Shown piece by piece: positions 9,131 through 18,800 of a stretch of DNA of 64,000 nt. Origin of the DNA: Bryobacterales bacterium (GTDB lineage: Bacteria; Acidobacteriota; Terriglobia; Bryobacterales; UBA6623); assembly GCA_022824585.1 (NCBI GenBank), contig JAJDZN010000031.1:1-64000 (forward strand). The letters are read 5' to 3'. The notes under the pieces are model-generated. The model was not told where the DNA came from. It was given only the letters and a program-made list of their open reading frames with translations, and searched no databases. The translations under genes were made by a program, and so were the position numbers. Positions within the stretch are counted from its first letter, which is position 1. Each line of letters begins with the position of its first letter.

Positions 9131-9550
9131 TTACCGCCGGTCGTCGTACGGTGCGCCTGTGCCTGACGATCCCGCAAACAACCGCGTCCCGTCCGGCAGC
9201 GTAACGTCGCGGCCGTTCGCCTTGTTCGTTCCGTCAATCGCGCGGTAGCCCTCCACCAGCACCTCCACTCCGGGCTTCACCGAATCCTTGCGCCAGCCCC
9301 TGCGCACCAATGCTCCGGGCGGGCCGGCCTCGATCATCCAATTCTCGGTCGCGCCTTCGTCCGTCGCCACCTCGATGTGCATCCAGGCGTGAGGGTTGAT
9401 CCACTCCATCTTGGTGATTTTGCCGCGCAGGCGGACGGGCTGTTCGGCGTCGAACTCCGAGGAGAAGGCGTGATGCGCCGCGAGCGGGCCGATTGCCAGC
9501 AACGCGGCCAGCCCGATTCCGGCCAGAGCAACGGCTGTCTTGCGTGTCAT
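9131..9550 (-). CDS. Small secreted DUF6152-type protein
   Basis: 139 residues from ATG 9550, with GGGGAG 7 bases upstream. The in-frame ATG at 9568 would overlap the stop of the preceding gene (ATGA) and is a possible alternative. A signal peptide (TRKTAVALAGIGLAALLAIG) is followed by AAHHAFSSEFDAEQPVRLRG and MEWINPHAWMHIEV, the signature of DUF6152: a small OB-like beta-barrel protein of unknown role, commonly found next to the PDLxGxW family as it is here. Possible His/Asp ligands (HHAF, NPHAW) are conserved-looking. Likely periplasmic and co-transcribed with its neighbours (gaps 14 and 93 bases). Confidence 0.75.
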   Translation of the reverse strand: MTRKTAVALAGIGLAALLAIGPLAAHHAFSSEFDAEQPVRLRGKITKMEWINPHAWMHIEVATDEGATENWMIEAGPPGALVRRGWRKDSVKPGVEVLVEGYRAIDGTNKANGRDVTLPDGTRLFAGSSGTGAPYDDRR

Positions 9551-9564
9551 TCCTTGTCTCCCCG

Positions 9565-11304
9565 TCATTCGCCGGATTCCGCCGCCCGCTTGTCGCGGGC
9601 GCGCGCCCCGCTGAGGGCGTTGAACATGCCGTAATTGCCCTCGTGGCAGGCGTACTCCACCAGTTCGTACTGCGCGTCGTCTAGGTCGAACGCGAACGTC
9701 GCCGTCCACGGCTGCACCCAGACGGTCGGGTCGTCGATGGTGAATTCGTAGCGCAACTTGGTCGGGCCGATGCGCGTGAACCTTTCCGTCAGGCGGGCCG
9801 CCGCGGTCGCGCCGCGATACCCGCCGCGACCATTGAGACGGCCGGTCTCCACCACGAGCGTGTCGCCCTCCCAGCGGCCCTGAGGATCGCCCAGCCAAGA
9901 AGTGAGCTTTTTGCCCACGGGCTTGCGCGGCTTCGTCGGGATCGCGCGCGTTTCGTGAATCATCTCCTTTTGGATGGCCACGAATCCCGGCCCTTGCACG
10001 ATCTGCAGGCCGTTGTTGTAGATCCCCGGCATCATCAGGCCGGGCAGGCCGCGCGTGATGCAGCGGTGATACATGCTCAGGTCTTCGGGGCCATCGGGCG
10101 TCTTGGCCGCGTTCCTTGCCCGCTCGGCCTGGGCCTCAGCGGCCCTGCGCTTGCCGTCGGCAGTCAGGGCTGGCAACCTGCCGTCCGGCGGGTCCACGAT
10201 CATCGCCACTTGCGTGGACGGCGTCATCTTGTCGTATCCCAGGGTGGTGTCGCGCCACTCGCGCTCGTACCCCCAGATGCTGCCCAGCGTGCCCCGCTCG
10301 CGGCGCGCGGCCGCCTGCTCGGGCGTCAGCGCCTCGACATCCTCCAGATCCTGCGGCCGCTCCAGCGGAATGCCGTGAGCGGAATTCCCCGTCCACACGC
10401 CCTGCATGTCGGGCTCGCCCCATGGCGTGCGCGGCACCGCGTAGGGTTCGGCCGCCTCCTGTGCCGCCGCTGCTTCGAACTGGCTTGCGATACCGGCATA
10501 GCCGGACTCCACGACGGCGACTCTCACGTTGTCCGGGCCGCGCACGAATGCCCGCTTGGCCGGGCTGCGGGCGTTGTCAGGTGTCTCCGGCTCGGACTCG
10601 AAATCCGCTCCGCTGCGGCGCATCTCCGGTCCGGCGCGACCGAGGTCGGGCACGTCGAACGCGATGTGGGCCACGGCGCGGGAACGCGTCGGGGCAGGCT
10701 TGCCGTCGGGGTGCTGGGCAGCGAACAGCCACACGTCGCCGAAGCGTAGCGCGTCCTCGCGGCCCTTGAATTTGGCCGGCCTGCCACCCAGCGCCTTGCG
10801 GTACCAGTCCAGTGTCTCGGCCGGATCGGTTGCGCTCAAATGCACTTGGTGGAAACCCTCGTTTTGCGGGTCTTGCAACACTTCGATGCGCGTGCCCCAA
10901 GGGTCGAACACGAACCCGTGCAGGAACATGCCCGGAAGCTCGCGCAGCGTCGCCCCGTCGTCGAAGCGCTGCAGTCGCACGCCCGAACCTCTCACCCCCA
11001 CCGCTTCCAGCTCGGCCATCTTGGACACGACGTCGGCGTAGGAAAACCCAATGTGATTTATGCCTGTCCCTTGCGAGCTGCCCATCGTGGGCTGGACGGC
11101 GAAGATCAGCTGCACGCCGTCGCAGTCGGCGGTGTCTGGCTGGCTGGCCACAGCCGTGCAGTCAAAGTGCCTGCTATACCAGCGCACGGCTTCCGAAGGG
11201 CTGGCAGCGGTGATTTGGATGTGATGCAATTCCGCCGCGAACGTCGCCGGTGCCGAGACGGCTCCGGCCAAGGCGGCGAAAGCGATTGCGCGCAGGCAGG
11301 TCAT
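9565..11304 (-). CDS. Secreted fusion: two VOC/glyoxalase domains plus PDLxGxW family domain
   Basis: 579 residues with an N-terminal signal peptide (cleavage near ATFAAE). Residues about 24-140 form one vicinal-oxygen-chelate (glyoxalase-like) module (LHHIQITAASPSEAVRWYS ... FVFDPWGTRIEV). Residues about 150-265 form a second (FHQVHLSATDPAETLDWY ... VAHIAFDVPDLGR). From about 285 the chain continues as a full PDLxGxW family domain (RTPWGEPDMQGVW, RWEGDTLVVETGRL, VEYACHEGNYGM). VOC domains bind a divalent metal and catalyse isomerisation, ring cleavage or epoxide opening; the His/Glu set looks partly conserved, so catalysis is plausible but unproven. The fusion implies that the unknown domain acts on the same compound or complex. 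Middle gene of the operon, 22 bases after the 11327 gene. Confidence 0.75.
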   Translation of the reverse strand: MTCLRAIAFAALAGAVSAPATFAAELHHIQITAASPSEAVRWYSRHFDCTAVASQPDTADCDGVQLIFAVQPTMGSSQGTGINHIGFSYADVVSKMAELEAVGVRGSGVRLQRFDDGATLRELPGMFLHGFVFDPWGTRIEVLQDPQNEGFHQVHLSATDPAETLDWYRKALGGRPAKFKGREDALRFGDVWLFAAQHPDGKPAPTRSRAVAHIAFDVPDLGRAGPEMRRSGADFESEPETPDNARSPAKRAFVRGPDNVRVAVVESGYAGIASQFEAAAAQEAAEPYAVPRTPWGEPDMQGVWTGNSAHGIPLERPQDLEDVEALTPEQAAARRERGTLGSIWGYEREWRDTTLGYDKMTPSTQVAMIVDPPDGRLPALTADGKRRAAEAQAERARNAAKTPDGPEDLSMYHRCITRGLPGLMMPGIYNNGLQIVQGPGFVAIQKEMIHETRAIPTKPRKPVGKKLTSWLGDPQGRWEGDTLVVETGRLNGRGGYRGATAAARLTERFTRIGPTKLRYEFTIDDPTVWVQPWTATFAFDLDDAQYELVEYACHEGNYGMFNALSGARARDKRAAESGE

Positions 11305-11326
11305 GGTGAAAGAACCTCGTCAGTCC

Positions 11327-12142
11327 TCAACGGGTGGGCTCCCTGCGGAGGTGGCCGTACATCAGATCCTCGGCATACTCGACGCACTTGAACTCCAGCA
11401 CGCGGGCATCCTCTTCCAAGCGCCGGTAGAGCGGGAGACGAATCGTCCAAGGGCGAGAGAAGACCTCGGGGTCGGTCAGAGTGGCCTCGTACATGATGGC
11501 GTGCCGGCCGAGCGGCGTGTAGCGTTCCTCCACTCGCAATGAGGAACTGGAGAAGTTGCCCGCGCGGTCAAGCCATGCCTGGCCGTTGAAGCCTTCCGCT
11601 TCCACGACCAGCGTGTCGCCTTCCCAGCGCCCGTGCGAACGCCCCATCCAGCTGTCCAGCGGCGGCGGCTCTGGCGTCTCTTTGTCCATGTGGATGGTGC
11701 GATTGGCCTCGGCGAAGCCGTACAGGACCATGATCTTGCGGTCGCCTTGAATGATCTGCAATGGGTAGGGCAGGTACGTCGCCCGCGGCACGCCCGGCAG
11801 GAAGCACTTCGCTTCCGGATCTTCGGTCATGCGGTTCTCGAAGTTGTTCTGCCGTTGCGGCAGAGCGCTTTCCAAGTACGGGATCTCGCCGCCGACTACC
11901 ACGCCCTGGCCAGGCGGAACCGCCCCGATCGCTCCGAGATCCGGATGCCCGGGACGGGACGGATGGTCCTCCAGGTTCCAGTGGGCCGTGCCGATGGCCT
12001 GCCACACGCCGTTCAGGTCCGGATGCCCGTCGTAGGCCCTTGGAACGGCATCGTCCTGGGCTGCCACCGGCAGGCAAACGGAGAGCGCCGCCGCCGCCAC
12101 GATGGCAAGGCAGGTCCCGACACCCCGGCTGCGACAATCCAT
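11327..12142 (-). CDS. Secreted PDLxGxW / RWEGDTLVVE family protein (shorter paralogue)
   Basis: 271 residues with a signal peptide ending near LPVAAQ. Family landmarks are DGHPDLNGVWQA, CFLPGVPRATYLPYP, RWEGDTLVVEAEGFNGQ, RVEERYTPLGRHAIMYEATL and a C-terminal EFKCVEYAED, where the other two copies have YACHEGN. It lacks the linker segment of its two downstream paralogues. First gene of the four-gene minus-strand set; a promoter lies directly upstream with the -10 only 9 bases before the ATG and no Shine-Dalgarno. Function unknown, periplasmic by signal. Confidence 0.75.
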   Translation of the reverse strand: MDCRSRGVGTCLAIVAAAALSVCLPVAAQDDAVPRAYDGHPDLNGVWQAIGTAHWNLEDHPSRPGHPDLGAIGAVPPGQGVVVGGEIPYLESALPQRQNNFENRMTEDPEAKCFLPGVPRATYLPYPLQIIQGDRKIMVLYGFAEANRTIHMDKETPEPPPLDSWMGRSHGRWEGDTLVVEAEGFNGQAWLDRAGNFSSSSLRVEERYTPLGRHAIMYEATLTDPEVFSRPWTIRLPLYRRLEEDARVLEFKCVEYAEDLMYGHLRREPTR

Positions 12143-12151
12143 GACGGTTCA

Positions 12152-12181
12152 ATTCTACAGATTCCTGCAAGATTCAGTCAG
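12152..12181 (-). promoter_or_regulatory. Promoter of the four-gene secreted-protein operon
   Basis: Minus strand: CTGACT (12176-12181) and TAGAAT (12152-12157) separated by 18 bases; the ATG at 12142 starts 9 bases after the -10. The leader would be at most a few bases. Confidence 0.5.
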
Positions 12182-12364
12182 CCGCGGCCGCTGGATCATG
12201 CGGGATTTGCCGCAGGGCACGCGCCAGGGCAGGGGGTGATTGGCGGATCTGTCACTTCAGCTTGAGAAGGGATCAATCGACAGGTGCAATCCAGCCACGG
12301 GTGTGGCCGCCGGAAGCATGAGCTGCTTGGAAGAGGACGCCGCGGTCGGCTCAACCAGGCGGGA

Positions 12365-13306
12365 TCACGAAGCGAAGCGTCGCTTGCGCGCCACGTCTAG
12401 AGCCACGGCCAAGATGATGACTGCTCCGATGATCACCTGTTGCCAGTACGGATTGATCCCCAGCAAGTCGCTGCCATTGGAAAGCAGGCCCATGATGAAG
12501 GCTCCGATCAATGTTCCGATCACCGTGCCCTCGCCCCCGGTCAGGCTGCCGCCGCCGATCACCACTGCCGCAATCACTTGCAGCTCGTATGTGACGCCCG
12601 CCGTCGGCTGGCCGGTCATCAGGCGGGACGTCTCGATCATCCCGGCCAAGCCGGTCAGCAATCCGCAGATCGCGTAAATCGCCACCTTGAAGCGCCCCAC
12701 GGGAATCCCGGCATAGATCGCCGCCGCTTCGTTGCTGCCAATCGCGTAGGTATAGCGCCCGAGTTTGGTCGAGTGCAGGACGAAGTGCGCCACGAACACG
12801 CAGGCGACCAGGACTACCAGCACGAACGGCGCCGGGCCGATCGTGCCCTCGCCAAGAAAGCCGTGCTCCTTCGGCAGCCCTACCACCGGCAATCCGCCGG
12901 AAATCACCAACGTGAGACCGCGCACGATTCCCAAAGTGCCCAGGGTCACGATGAACGGCGGGATGCGCAGGCGCGCGATCATCAATCCATTCACACAGCC
13001 CCAAAGCGTGCCGGCCAGGACTCCAGCGACCATCCCGAGCATGACTGAGTCGGTCGAGACCATCGTCATCGTCCCGACCACGCCCGAAAACGCGAGGATC
13101 GACCCTACCGACAGATCAATGCCGCCGGAAACGATAACCAGGGTCATGCCCAGCGCCATGATGTTGATCACGGCGGTCTGGCGAATCACGCTGGAGATGT
13201 TCGTCGTCGTCAGGAAGTACGGCGAGACGATCGACAAGATCACGAACAGCGCGGCCAAGCTGATGAACGGCAGGAATCGCTGGACGACTGAATTCTCTCT
13301 CGGCAT
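12365..13306 (-). CDS. Sugar ABC transporter permease (RbsC-like)
   Basis: 313 residues and very hydrophobic, with about nine to ten membrane segments. It carries the hallmarks of the BPD_transp_2 / ribose-type permeases: VIVSGGIDLSVGSILA near residue 60, IPPFIVTLGTLGIVRG, YAIGSNEAAAIYAGI and the C-terminal VIGGGSLTGGEGTVIGTLIGA. It would form the inner-membrane channel for a monosaccharide. It lies 15 bases behind the ATPase gene, so the two are co-transcribed. No periplasmic binding protein gene is adjacent. Confidence 0.92.
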   Translation of the reverse strand: MPRENSVVQRFLPFISLAALFVILSIVSPYFLTTTNISSVIRQTAVINIMALGMTLVIVSGGIDLSVGSILAFSGVVGTMTMVSTDSVMLGMVAGVLAGTLWGCVNGLMIARLRIPPFIVTLGTLGIVRGLTLVISGGLPVVGLPKEHGFLGEGTIGPAPFVLVVLVACVFVAHFVLHSTKLGRYTYAIGSNEAAAIYAGIPVGRFKVAIYAICGLLTGLAGMIETSRLMTGQPTAGVTYELQVIAAVVIGGGSLTGGEGTVIGTLIGAFIMGLLSNGSDLLGINPYWQQVIIGAVIILAVALDVARKRRFAS

Positions 13307-13321
13307 CGCTACTCGCTCTCG

Positions 13322-14800
13322 CTACTGTGTGACCGCGTGATGCATGATTTCCTGCTGCGTCGTCTCGCGCGGCAGTTCCGCCACTAGCTCGCCCCCTCGC
13401 ATGACCAAGATCCGGTCGGCGACCTGCAGCAGTTCCGGCAGCTCCGAACTGACCATCAAGATCGCCTTGCCCTGTTTTGCCAGCTCGTCCATCAAGGCGA
13501 ATACCTCGGCCTTCGCGCCCACGTCGATGCCGCGGGTCGGCTCGTCGAACAACACGATGTCCGTATCTCGGAACATCCACTTTGCGATCACGATCTTCTG
13601 CTGGTTTCCGCCGCTCAACTCCGTGGCCTTCTGCTCCACGGAGTCGGCCTGCATCTGGAGCCTTTCGCGCAAGCGCTCGGCAACGTTCCTCTCCTTGGAG
13701 ACCTGTACTACCTCGGCCGTGCACAGTGCGTCCAAGTTCGCTAGCGTGATGTTGGTGCGAATCGAGAGGTCGATGGCCAGGCCCGTGCGCTGGCGATCTT
13801 CTGTCACAAGCGCGATCCCCGCCGCTACGGCATCGTTCGGGGACTGGACATCCACTGGCTGACCGTTGACGATGATGGCGCCGGATTCCGCGGGCGTGAT
13901 GCCGAAGATCGTTTCGCACATCTCGGTTCGGCCTGCCCCGATCAGCCCGGCAACGCCGACGATCTCGCCGGCCCGCAACTCGAACTGTGCACCCGGCAGG
14001 CTCACCTTCAATCGCGTCTCGCCCGGAGATACCTTGCCGCGTTGCATGGACGCGGAGATGTCGCGCCCAACCATGTGGTGCACGATTTCGGCCGTGGTGA
14101 TTTCGGCGGCAGGGCCGCTATGGATCGTCCTGCCATCACGCAGGATCGTCACGCGGTCAGCGATTTCCTCGAGTTCGACTAGGCGGTGCGTGATGTAAAT
14201 GATCCCGATGCCCTTCTCGCGCAGGGCGTGTACCGTCCGAAAGACCTCGGAAGCCTCCGCATCTGAGAGCGACGAAGTCGGCTCGTCAAATATCAGAAGA
14301 GATGACTTGCCGTGCAGGGCGCGGCAGATCTCGACGATTTGCTTTTGGGCGGGGCTCAGCGTCTCGACTTTCCAGTCTCCTTTGACGGGGAAGTGATGGG
14401 CTTGGAGGATCTCGTCCGCGGCCTCGATCATGCCGCGCCGGTCCAAGCGAATGCCGCTCATGCGCTCGCGGCCGAGGAAGATGTTCTGAGCGACCGTCAA
14501 GTGGGGCGCCAGCAGCGACTCTTGGTGGACCATGTGGATGCCCACACGATGCGCCGCGGAGGGCTCGGCGAAATCGACGCTTTCCCCCTTCCAGCGCATG
14601 TCGCCGCCATCGCGGCGCTGCATGCCGGCCACGATCTTCATCAAGGTCGACTTGCCCGCCCCGTTCTCTCCGACTAGGGCATGCACCTGGCCGGAATCGA
14701 CGCGCAGCGTGCCGTCGCGTAGCGCATGCACCCCGCCGAAGCTCTTGCGGATCGACGAAAGCTCCAGAAGCATGACACTGCCGGAGCCAGCTGCCGGCAA
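13322..14800 (-). CDS. Sugar ABC transporter ATP-binding protein (RbsA/MglA-like)
   Basis: 492 residues with two nucleotide-binding domains in tandem, as usual for monosaccharide importers. The first has Walker A GENGAGKST and signature LSPAQKQ with DEPTSSL. The second has the degenerate Walker A GLIGAGRTEM, LSGGNQQK and DEPTRGIDVG. The TTG at 14800 is chosen because a TACGCT -10 sits exactly 7 bases before it; the in-frame ATG at 14773 is the alternative and has no Shine-Dalgarno. It energises the permease encoded 15 bases downstream. The substrate is likely a pentose, hexose or deoxysugar, but without the binding protein it cannot be specified. Confidence 0.92.
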   Translation of the reverse strand: MPAAGSGSVMLLELSSIRKSFGGVHALRDGTLRVDSGQVHALVGENGAGKSTLMKIVAGMQRRDGGDMRWKGESVDFAEPSAAHRVGIHMVHQESLLAPHLTVAQNIFLGRERMSGIRLDRRGMIEAADEILQAHHFPVKGDWKVETLSPAQKQIVEICRALHGKSSLLIFDEPTSSLSDAEASEVFRTVHALREKGIGIIYITHRLVELEEIADRVTILRDGRTIHSGPAAEITTAEIVHHMVGRDISASMQRGKVSPGETRLKVSLPGAQFELRAGEIVGVAGLIGAGRTEMCETIFGITPAESGAIIVNGQPVDVQSPNDAVAAGIALVTEDRQRTGLAIDLSIRTNITLANLDALCTAEVVQVSKERNVAERLRERLQMQADSVEQKATELSGGNQQKIVIAKWMFRDTDIVLFDEPTRGIDVGAKAEVFALMDELAKQGKAILMVSSELPELLQVADRILVMRGGELVAELPRETTQQEIMHHAVTQ

Positions 14801-14807
14801 AAAACCA

Positions 14808-14813
14808 AGCGTA
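14808..14813 (-). promoter_or_regulatory. -10 element of the sugar ABC operon, leaderless
   Basis: TACGCT on the minus strand, 7 bases before the TTG at 14800; no Shine-Dalgarno and no clear -35. The same hexamer precedes the M1 aminopeptidase start. Confidence 0.4.
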
Positions 14814-14935
14814 GCACAGCAAGTCGCGACCGTTGTCTCGGCTCAGTTGTGCCATTCGCAGGACCCATTGCGGCTGTATGCTGCCCGGCAGAACCGGTCA
14901 GACTGGCCGGGGGCCCGCCATGCCCGACACGGCCG

Positions 14936-15676
14936 TCAGTTCTTGAAGCGGACGCCTGTGCTGTGTGTGCCGATTGGCATTTCGTCCCACGTCCGGCCGT
15001 CCAACACCCGTCCAGTGCGCTTCTTGAACACGCCGCCCCATTGCTTGAAGAAGAACGGCACTTGCTGGCAGAGGCATCTGTCGCGAATTTCCCGCACCCA
15101 GTCAGCCTCCATGGGCCGGGCACCCGGGCCAGACTCGCCGCCGGCGATCACCCAGTCCATGTCAGTCAGATCCAGGGAGGAGAGCGGGCCGAGCAGCGGT
15201 TCAAGCGACAGGAACTTCGTCGCGGCCCCTGTTGCCCGCAGGCGCTCGACTCGCCCTAGCCATGCAGCGCTCTCGACGCTGACTCCCAGCCAGATGTTGG
15301 GCGACCAATCGAGAGAGCCACTCATCGCGACGGCCCGGTGGGGCCGCTTGGTCAGAACTTGGAAGGTGTGCCTAGAGGCGCGGTTCATTACCGCGAAGAC
15401 AGACTGTATGAAATCTGTCGGAACCGCATCGTGAAACAGGTCCGACATCGAGTTGACGAAGACGAGGCGCGGCTTGGACCACTTGAGAGGCTCATCGAGT
15501 GTCGTTGGGTGGATAGCGACTTCGAAGCCATTCTGATACTTCGCAGCGCCCATCGCCTGCAGCCGCTTCGCCATCCGTTCGGCGTAGCAGTGCTTGCAGC
15601 CCGGACTGATCTTTGAGCACCCCGTGACGGGATTCCAAGTGGTCTCGGTCCATTCGATCTGCGACGCGGACGACAT
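14936..15676 (-). CDS. DUF5131 (phage Gp37/Gp68-type) radical-SAM-like protein
   Basis: 246 residues. It opens with [20 protein letters not shown] and carries the three-cysteine motif C20-x6-C27-x2-C30 ([11 protein letters not shown]) with YAERM, then [40 protein letters not shown] and [14 protein letters not shown]. These features define the Gp37/Gp68 (DUF5131) family, found in phages and bacterial defence-like loci and usually paired with the three-Cys-motif partner protein TcmP. Function unknown; an iron-sulphur, radical-SAM-like activity is inferred from the cysteines. Directly upstream, 2 bases from the ATG, lies the tail of a broken tcmP-like gene, so the cassette is incomplete. Confidence 0.85.
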   Translation of the reverse strand: MSSASQIEWTETTWNPVTGCSKISPGCKHCYAERMAKRLQAMGAAKYQNGFEVAIHPTTLDEPLKWSKPRLVFVNSMSDLFHDAVPTDFIQSVFAVMNRASRHTFQVLTKRPHRAVAMSGSLDWSPNIWLGVSVESAAWLGRVERLRATGAATKFLSLEPLLGPLSSLDLTDMDWVIAGGESGPGARPMEADWVREIRDRCLCQQVPFFFKQWGGVFKKRTGRVLDGRTWDEMPIGTHSTGVRFKN

Positions 15677-15678
15677 GA

Positions 15679-15801
15679 TCAGATGTGTTCCAAGATGTGT
15701 TTCGCAATCGGCTTTGCTGGACCGATGCCGTTCGGGTTCCCAACGCAGGATGTTAGCTCGAAGAGCGGTGAGTTGTTCGCCGCTAGGATCGTGCGGTTCG
15801 T
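15679..15801 (-). pseudogene. C-terminal remnant of a tcmP-like partner gene
   Basis: In the minus-strand frame ending with TGA at 15679-15681, 2 bases before the DUF5131 ATG, about 40 codons read [18 protein letters not shown] followed by [22 protein letters not shown]. This matches the usual C-terminal pattern of TcmP proteins (PL-Y/F-x-L ... NP-x-G ... I-A-x-x-I), and tcmP is the normal upstream neighbour of DUF5131 genes. The frame has no start and runs into the end of the TonB-receptor gene at 15871, so at most about 60 codons survive. Assigned from pattern memory and context, not from a search. Confidence 0.45.
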
Positions 15802-15870
15802 TCGGATCCGCTGGCCTTTTCTGCTAGTTTCCGCTGGCGAACTTGACTGTTTCCTGCATGCCAGCGGTGG

Positions 15871-18800
15871 CTAGAAGAAGAACCGTGCGCCGAGCTGAAG
15901 CTGGAACGGGCTCACGCCCGGTATCTGGCGGTTGCTGCGGTTGTAGGCGCCGTCCTCGTCCTGCAGGCGCATGAAGTTGGGCTGGGGGCCGACCGCCTCG
16001 CCCGTCCGGAGGTCCAAGCCCGGCCCGAATGTCGTGTTGAATCCCGCGAGCTCGACATTGGGCAGATTGAACGCATTGAAGAGCTCTGCCGAGAGCTGGA
16101 CGAACGCCCGCTCGGTGAGGGAGATGCTCTTCATCACCCGCATGTCAAAGTTTCGCAAGCCACGATTGCGGAAGCTGTTGCGGCCCAGGAACACGCCGGG
16201 GGCGCTCATGCCACGATCGCCCCGGCTGGAACGGTCGCCGTTCAAGTCCCTGCCTGCGACGGGGTTGATGGGCGGTCCCGACGTGATGCGGGCGATCCCG
16301 GACCACGAAATCCCGAGCGGCAGCCTCAGCACTGCGTTGGACGTGAACTGGTGCCGAATGTCCTGATTGGCCGGCCCGTAATCGCTGCCGAGCGCGAACG
16401 GGTCGTTATAGCCGAAGCCGGTCGCGCTGCGCTCGTTGTCGTCGTCGGAAAACGTTCGGGACCACGTATAGAAGCCTTCCCACTGCAGGGCGCTTCCCGG
16501 CCGGTACTTCGCCGACATCGTCACGCCCCGGTAGAGCGACCGGGCGGACGATTCGCGGACGGTGACCGATCCGAGCGAGGAGATCGGACGGGCGCGCCCG
16601 TTGATGAACGGGATCATCGCGGGGTCTCCGGCCCGCACCTCGGGGAGCGGCAGGTTGAAGTCCTTGTTCCGTTGCAGGTGGGCGGTGTTGACGTTCTGGA
16701 AGACCGCGCCGACGACGAAGTCCGGAGTGACTTCGTGGTCGATTCCAGCGGTGAACGAGACCGACCGGGGATTCCTGTAGTCGTCTGCGAACGTGATCGG
16801 CTGGGCGCCGGCGAATGGATCCGTTCCGCCGCCCGCAACTTGCTGCACTTGCTCCACCGTGAAGACAGGCATTGCGCCTAGCGGAGTCTGGTTGAGGTCA
16901 ATGCCAGCCGCGCGGAACTGCTGGTAGATCGTGCTTTCGGTAGTCGGAAGCGCAAGCGAAAGGTTGCCGGGCGTCGCGCGGAAGTTGTTGACCGGATCTG
17001 ACAGCAGCAGCAGAGGAGTCGCCCCATAGTAGATGCCGAAGCTGCCCCGCAAGACGGTCCGGTCCGACTTGGAGAAAGGACGGTAGGCAAATCCGAAGCG
17101 CGGCATGATCTGGTCCATGGCGTCAGGGATCACGGCAGGATCCGTGCGCCCGAACGGTAGATCTGCGTCTCGCACGCGCGCGACCAAGTCGCTATTGGTG
17201 GCTTGCGGGTCGGGGTTGTTCTGCGCTTCCCATCGGAGGCCGTAATTGAGCGTGATCCGCGGAGAGATGCGCCAGCTGTCGAGAGCGAAGAGCGCGAGCT
17301 GGCTCTGCTGCATGGCGGTGTATAGGTTGCCGACCTGGCGCAAGTAGAGACCGGCGCAGTCGAACCGATTCGCGACTTGGCCCCCGGCAGACAGGCAATC
17401 CAGGTGCTGGTCGGCGTCGGAGCCGAAGAGGATGAACCGGCCGAACTGGTGGAAGCCGAAGTCCTGGCTGGCCGTCAGCCGGCTGTAATCCACGCCCAGC
17501 TTGACAGTGTGGGATCCGCTCGTCAGCGAGACCGCATCGTTGATCTGGACCCTGGTGTCCTGCTGGGTCGTGGGAAGGAAGCTGCGGGCCCCGAAGCGTC
17601 CGATCGTGGACTGGATCAGCGGGACCGAGGCGTTGTTGAGGCGAGGACGCTCCTCGCCGCTCGCCGTGATCCTCAGCTCGTTGGTCCAAGCCGGTGTCCA
17701 GAGGCTTGTGAGCTGCCCGGTGAAGTAGTGGATCCGGTCCTTCTCAGTTCCGTTGTTGCTCAAGGCCCGGTTCGTGCGCGACTGCCGGGGATTGCCGGTC
17801 GTCGATGTATTGAGCGCGGTGGCGCCGGACGTGTTGTACCGGAACGTCAAGGTCTGCGTGCCGCGGAGATGCAAGTCCGTTTTCGGCGTGAACGCCCAGG
17901 CGTCGTTCGTGGACTCGAAGGGCTCCTCCAAGCTCGCGTAGAGATCGAACGCCTCTGGCCCCGCCTCCCGGGATGCCCCCGCAAGACGCGGGAACTCCAC
18001 TTGCCTGGGGGTGTCGGCAGACTGGCGCTCTAAAGCTACGAAGAAGAACGCCTGATTCCGGACGAGCGGGCCTCCCACGGAGCCGCCCGACTGTCGGAGG
18101 GTCTCGAGCACCTTCGCGCCGAACGGGTCCTCGGCCCCCATGCTGCGGCCGCGGACCTGGTGGAAAGCGTCGCCCCGCAGCTTGTTTGTCCCGCCCTTGG
18201 TGATCACGTTCAGGATGCCGCCGGACGAACGCCCGTACTCGGCGGTGTAGCCCGCGGAGACGGCTTGGAACTCTCGAATCGCGCTCTGAGGCACGGTGAT
18301 CACGTAGTTGGACCGCTCTCCGCCCCGGATTCCTCCGAAGAACGGTTGGTTGTAGTCGGTTCCGTCGACCATTACGTTCGAATTGATGCCGCGCTGGCCG
18401 ACGAACGACAGCTGGCCGCGCTGGCGGTCCACCTGTACCGTCGGCGTGAGCAGCGCGAAGTCTTGGAAGCGGCGGCCGTTAATGGGCAGGTCCCGAATCG
18501 CAGTGCCGTTGACGATGTTGTCCGAGGTCGATTGGGACGGGTCGATCAATGACGCCGCCACGTCAATTTCCGTCCTTGTCTCCTCGATTCGCAGCGTGAT
18601 GTCCGCCCGCACGGTGGTTCCCACGCTGACCAAGATGCCTTCGATCGAGGAGCGCGCGAACCCATCGGTTTCGGCGCGAATCGTGTACGAGCCTGGATCG
18701 ACGCTGGAAGACTGGTATTGGCCGGCCCTGTTGGAGCGCAGTGCGCGCACCACTCCCGTGGTGCTGTTGACGAGCGTGACCTGCGCCTCCGCGACCGAGG

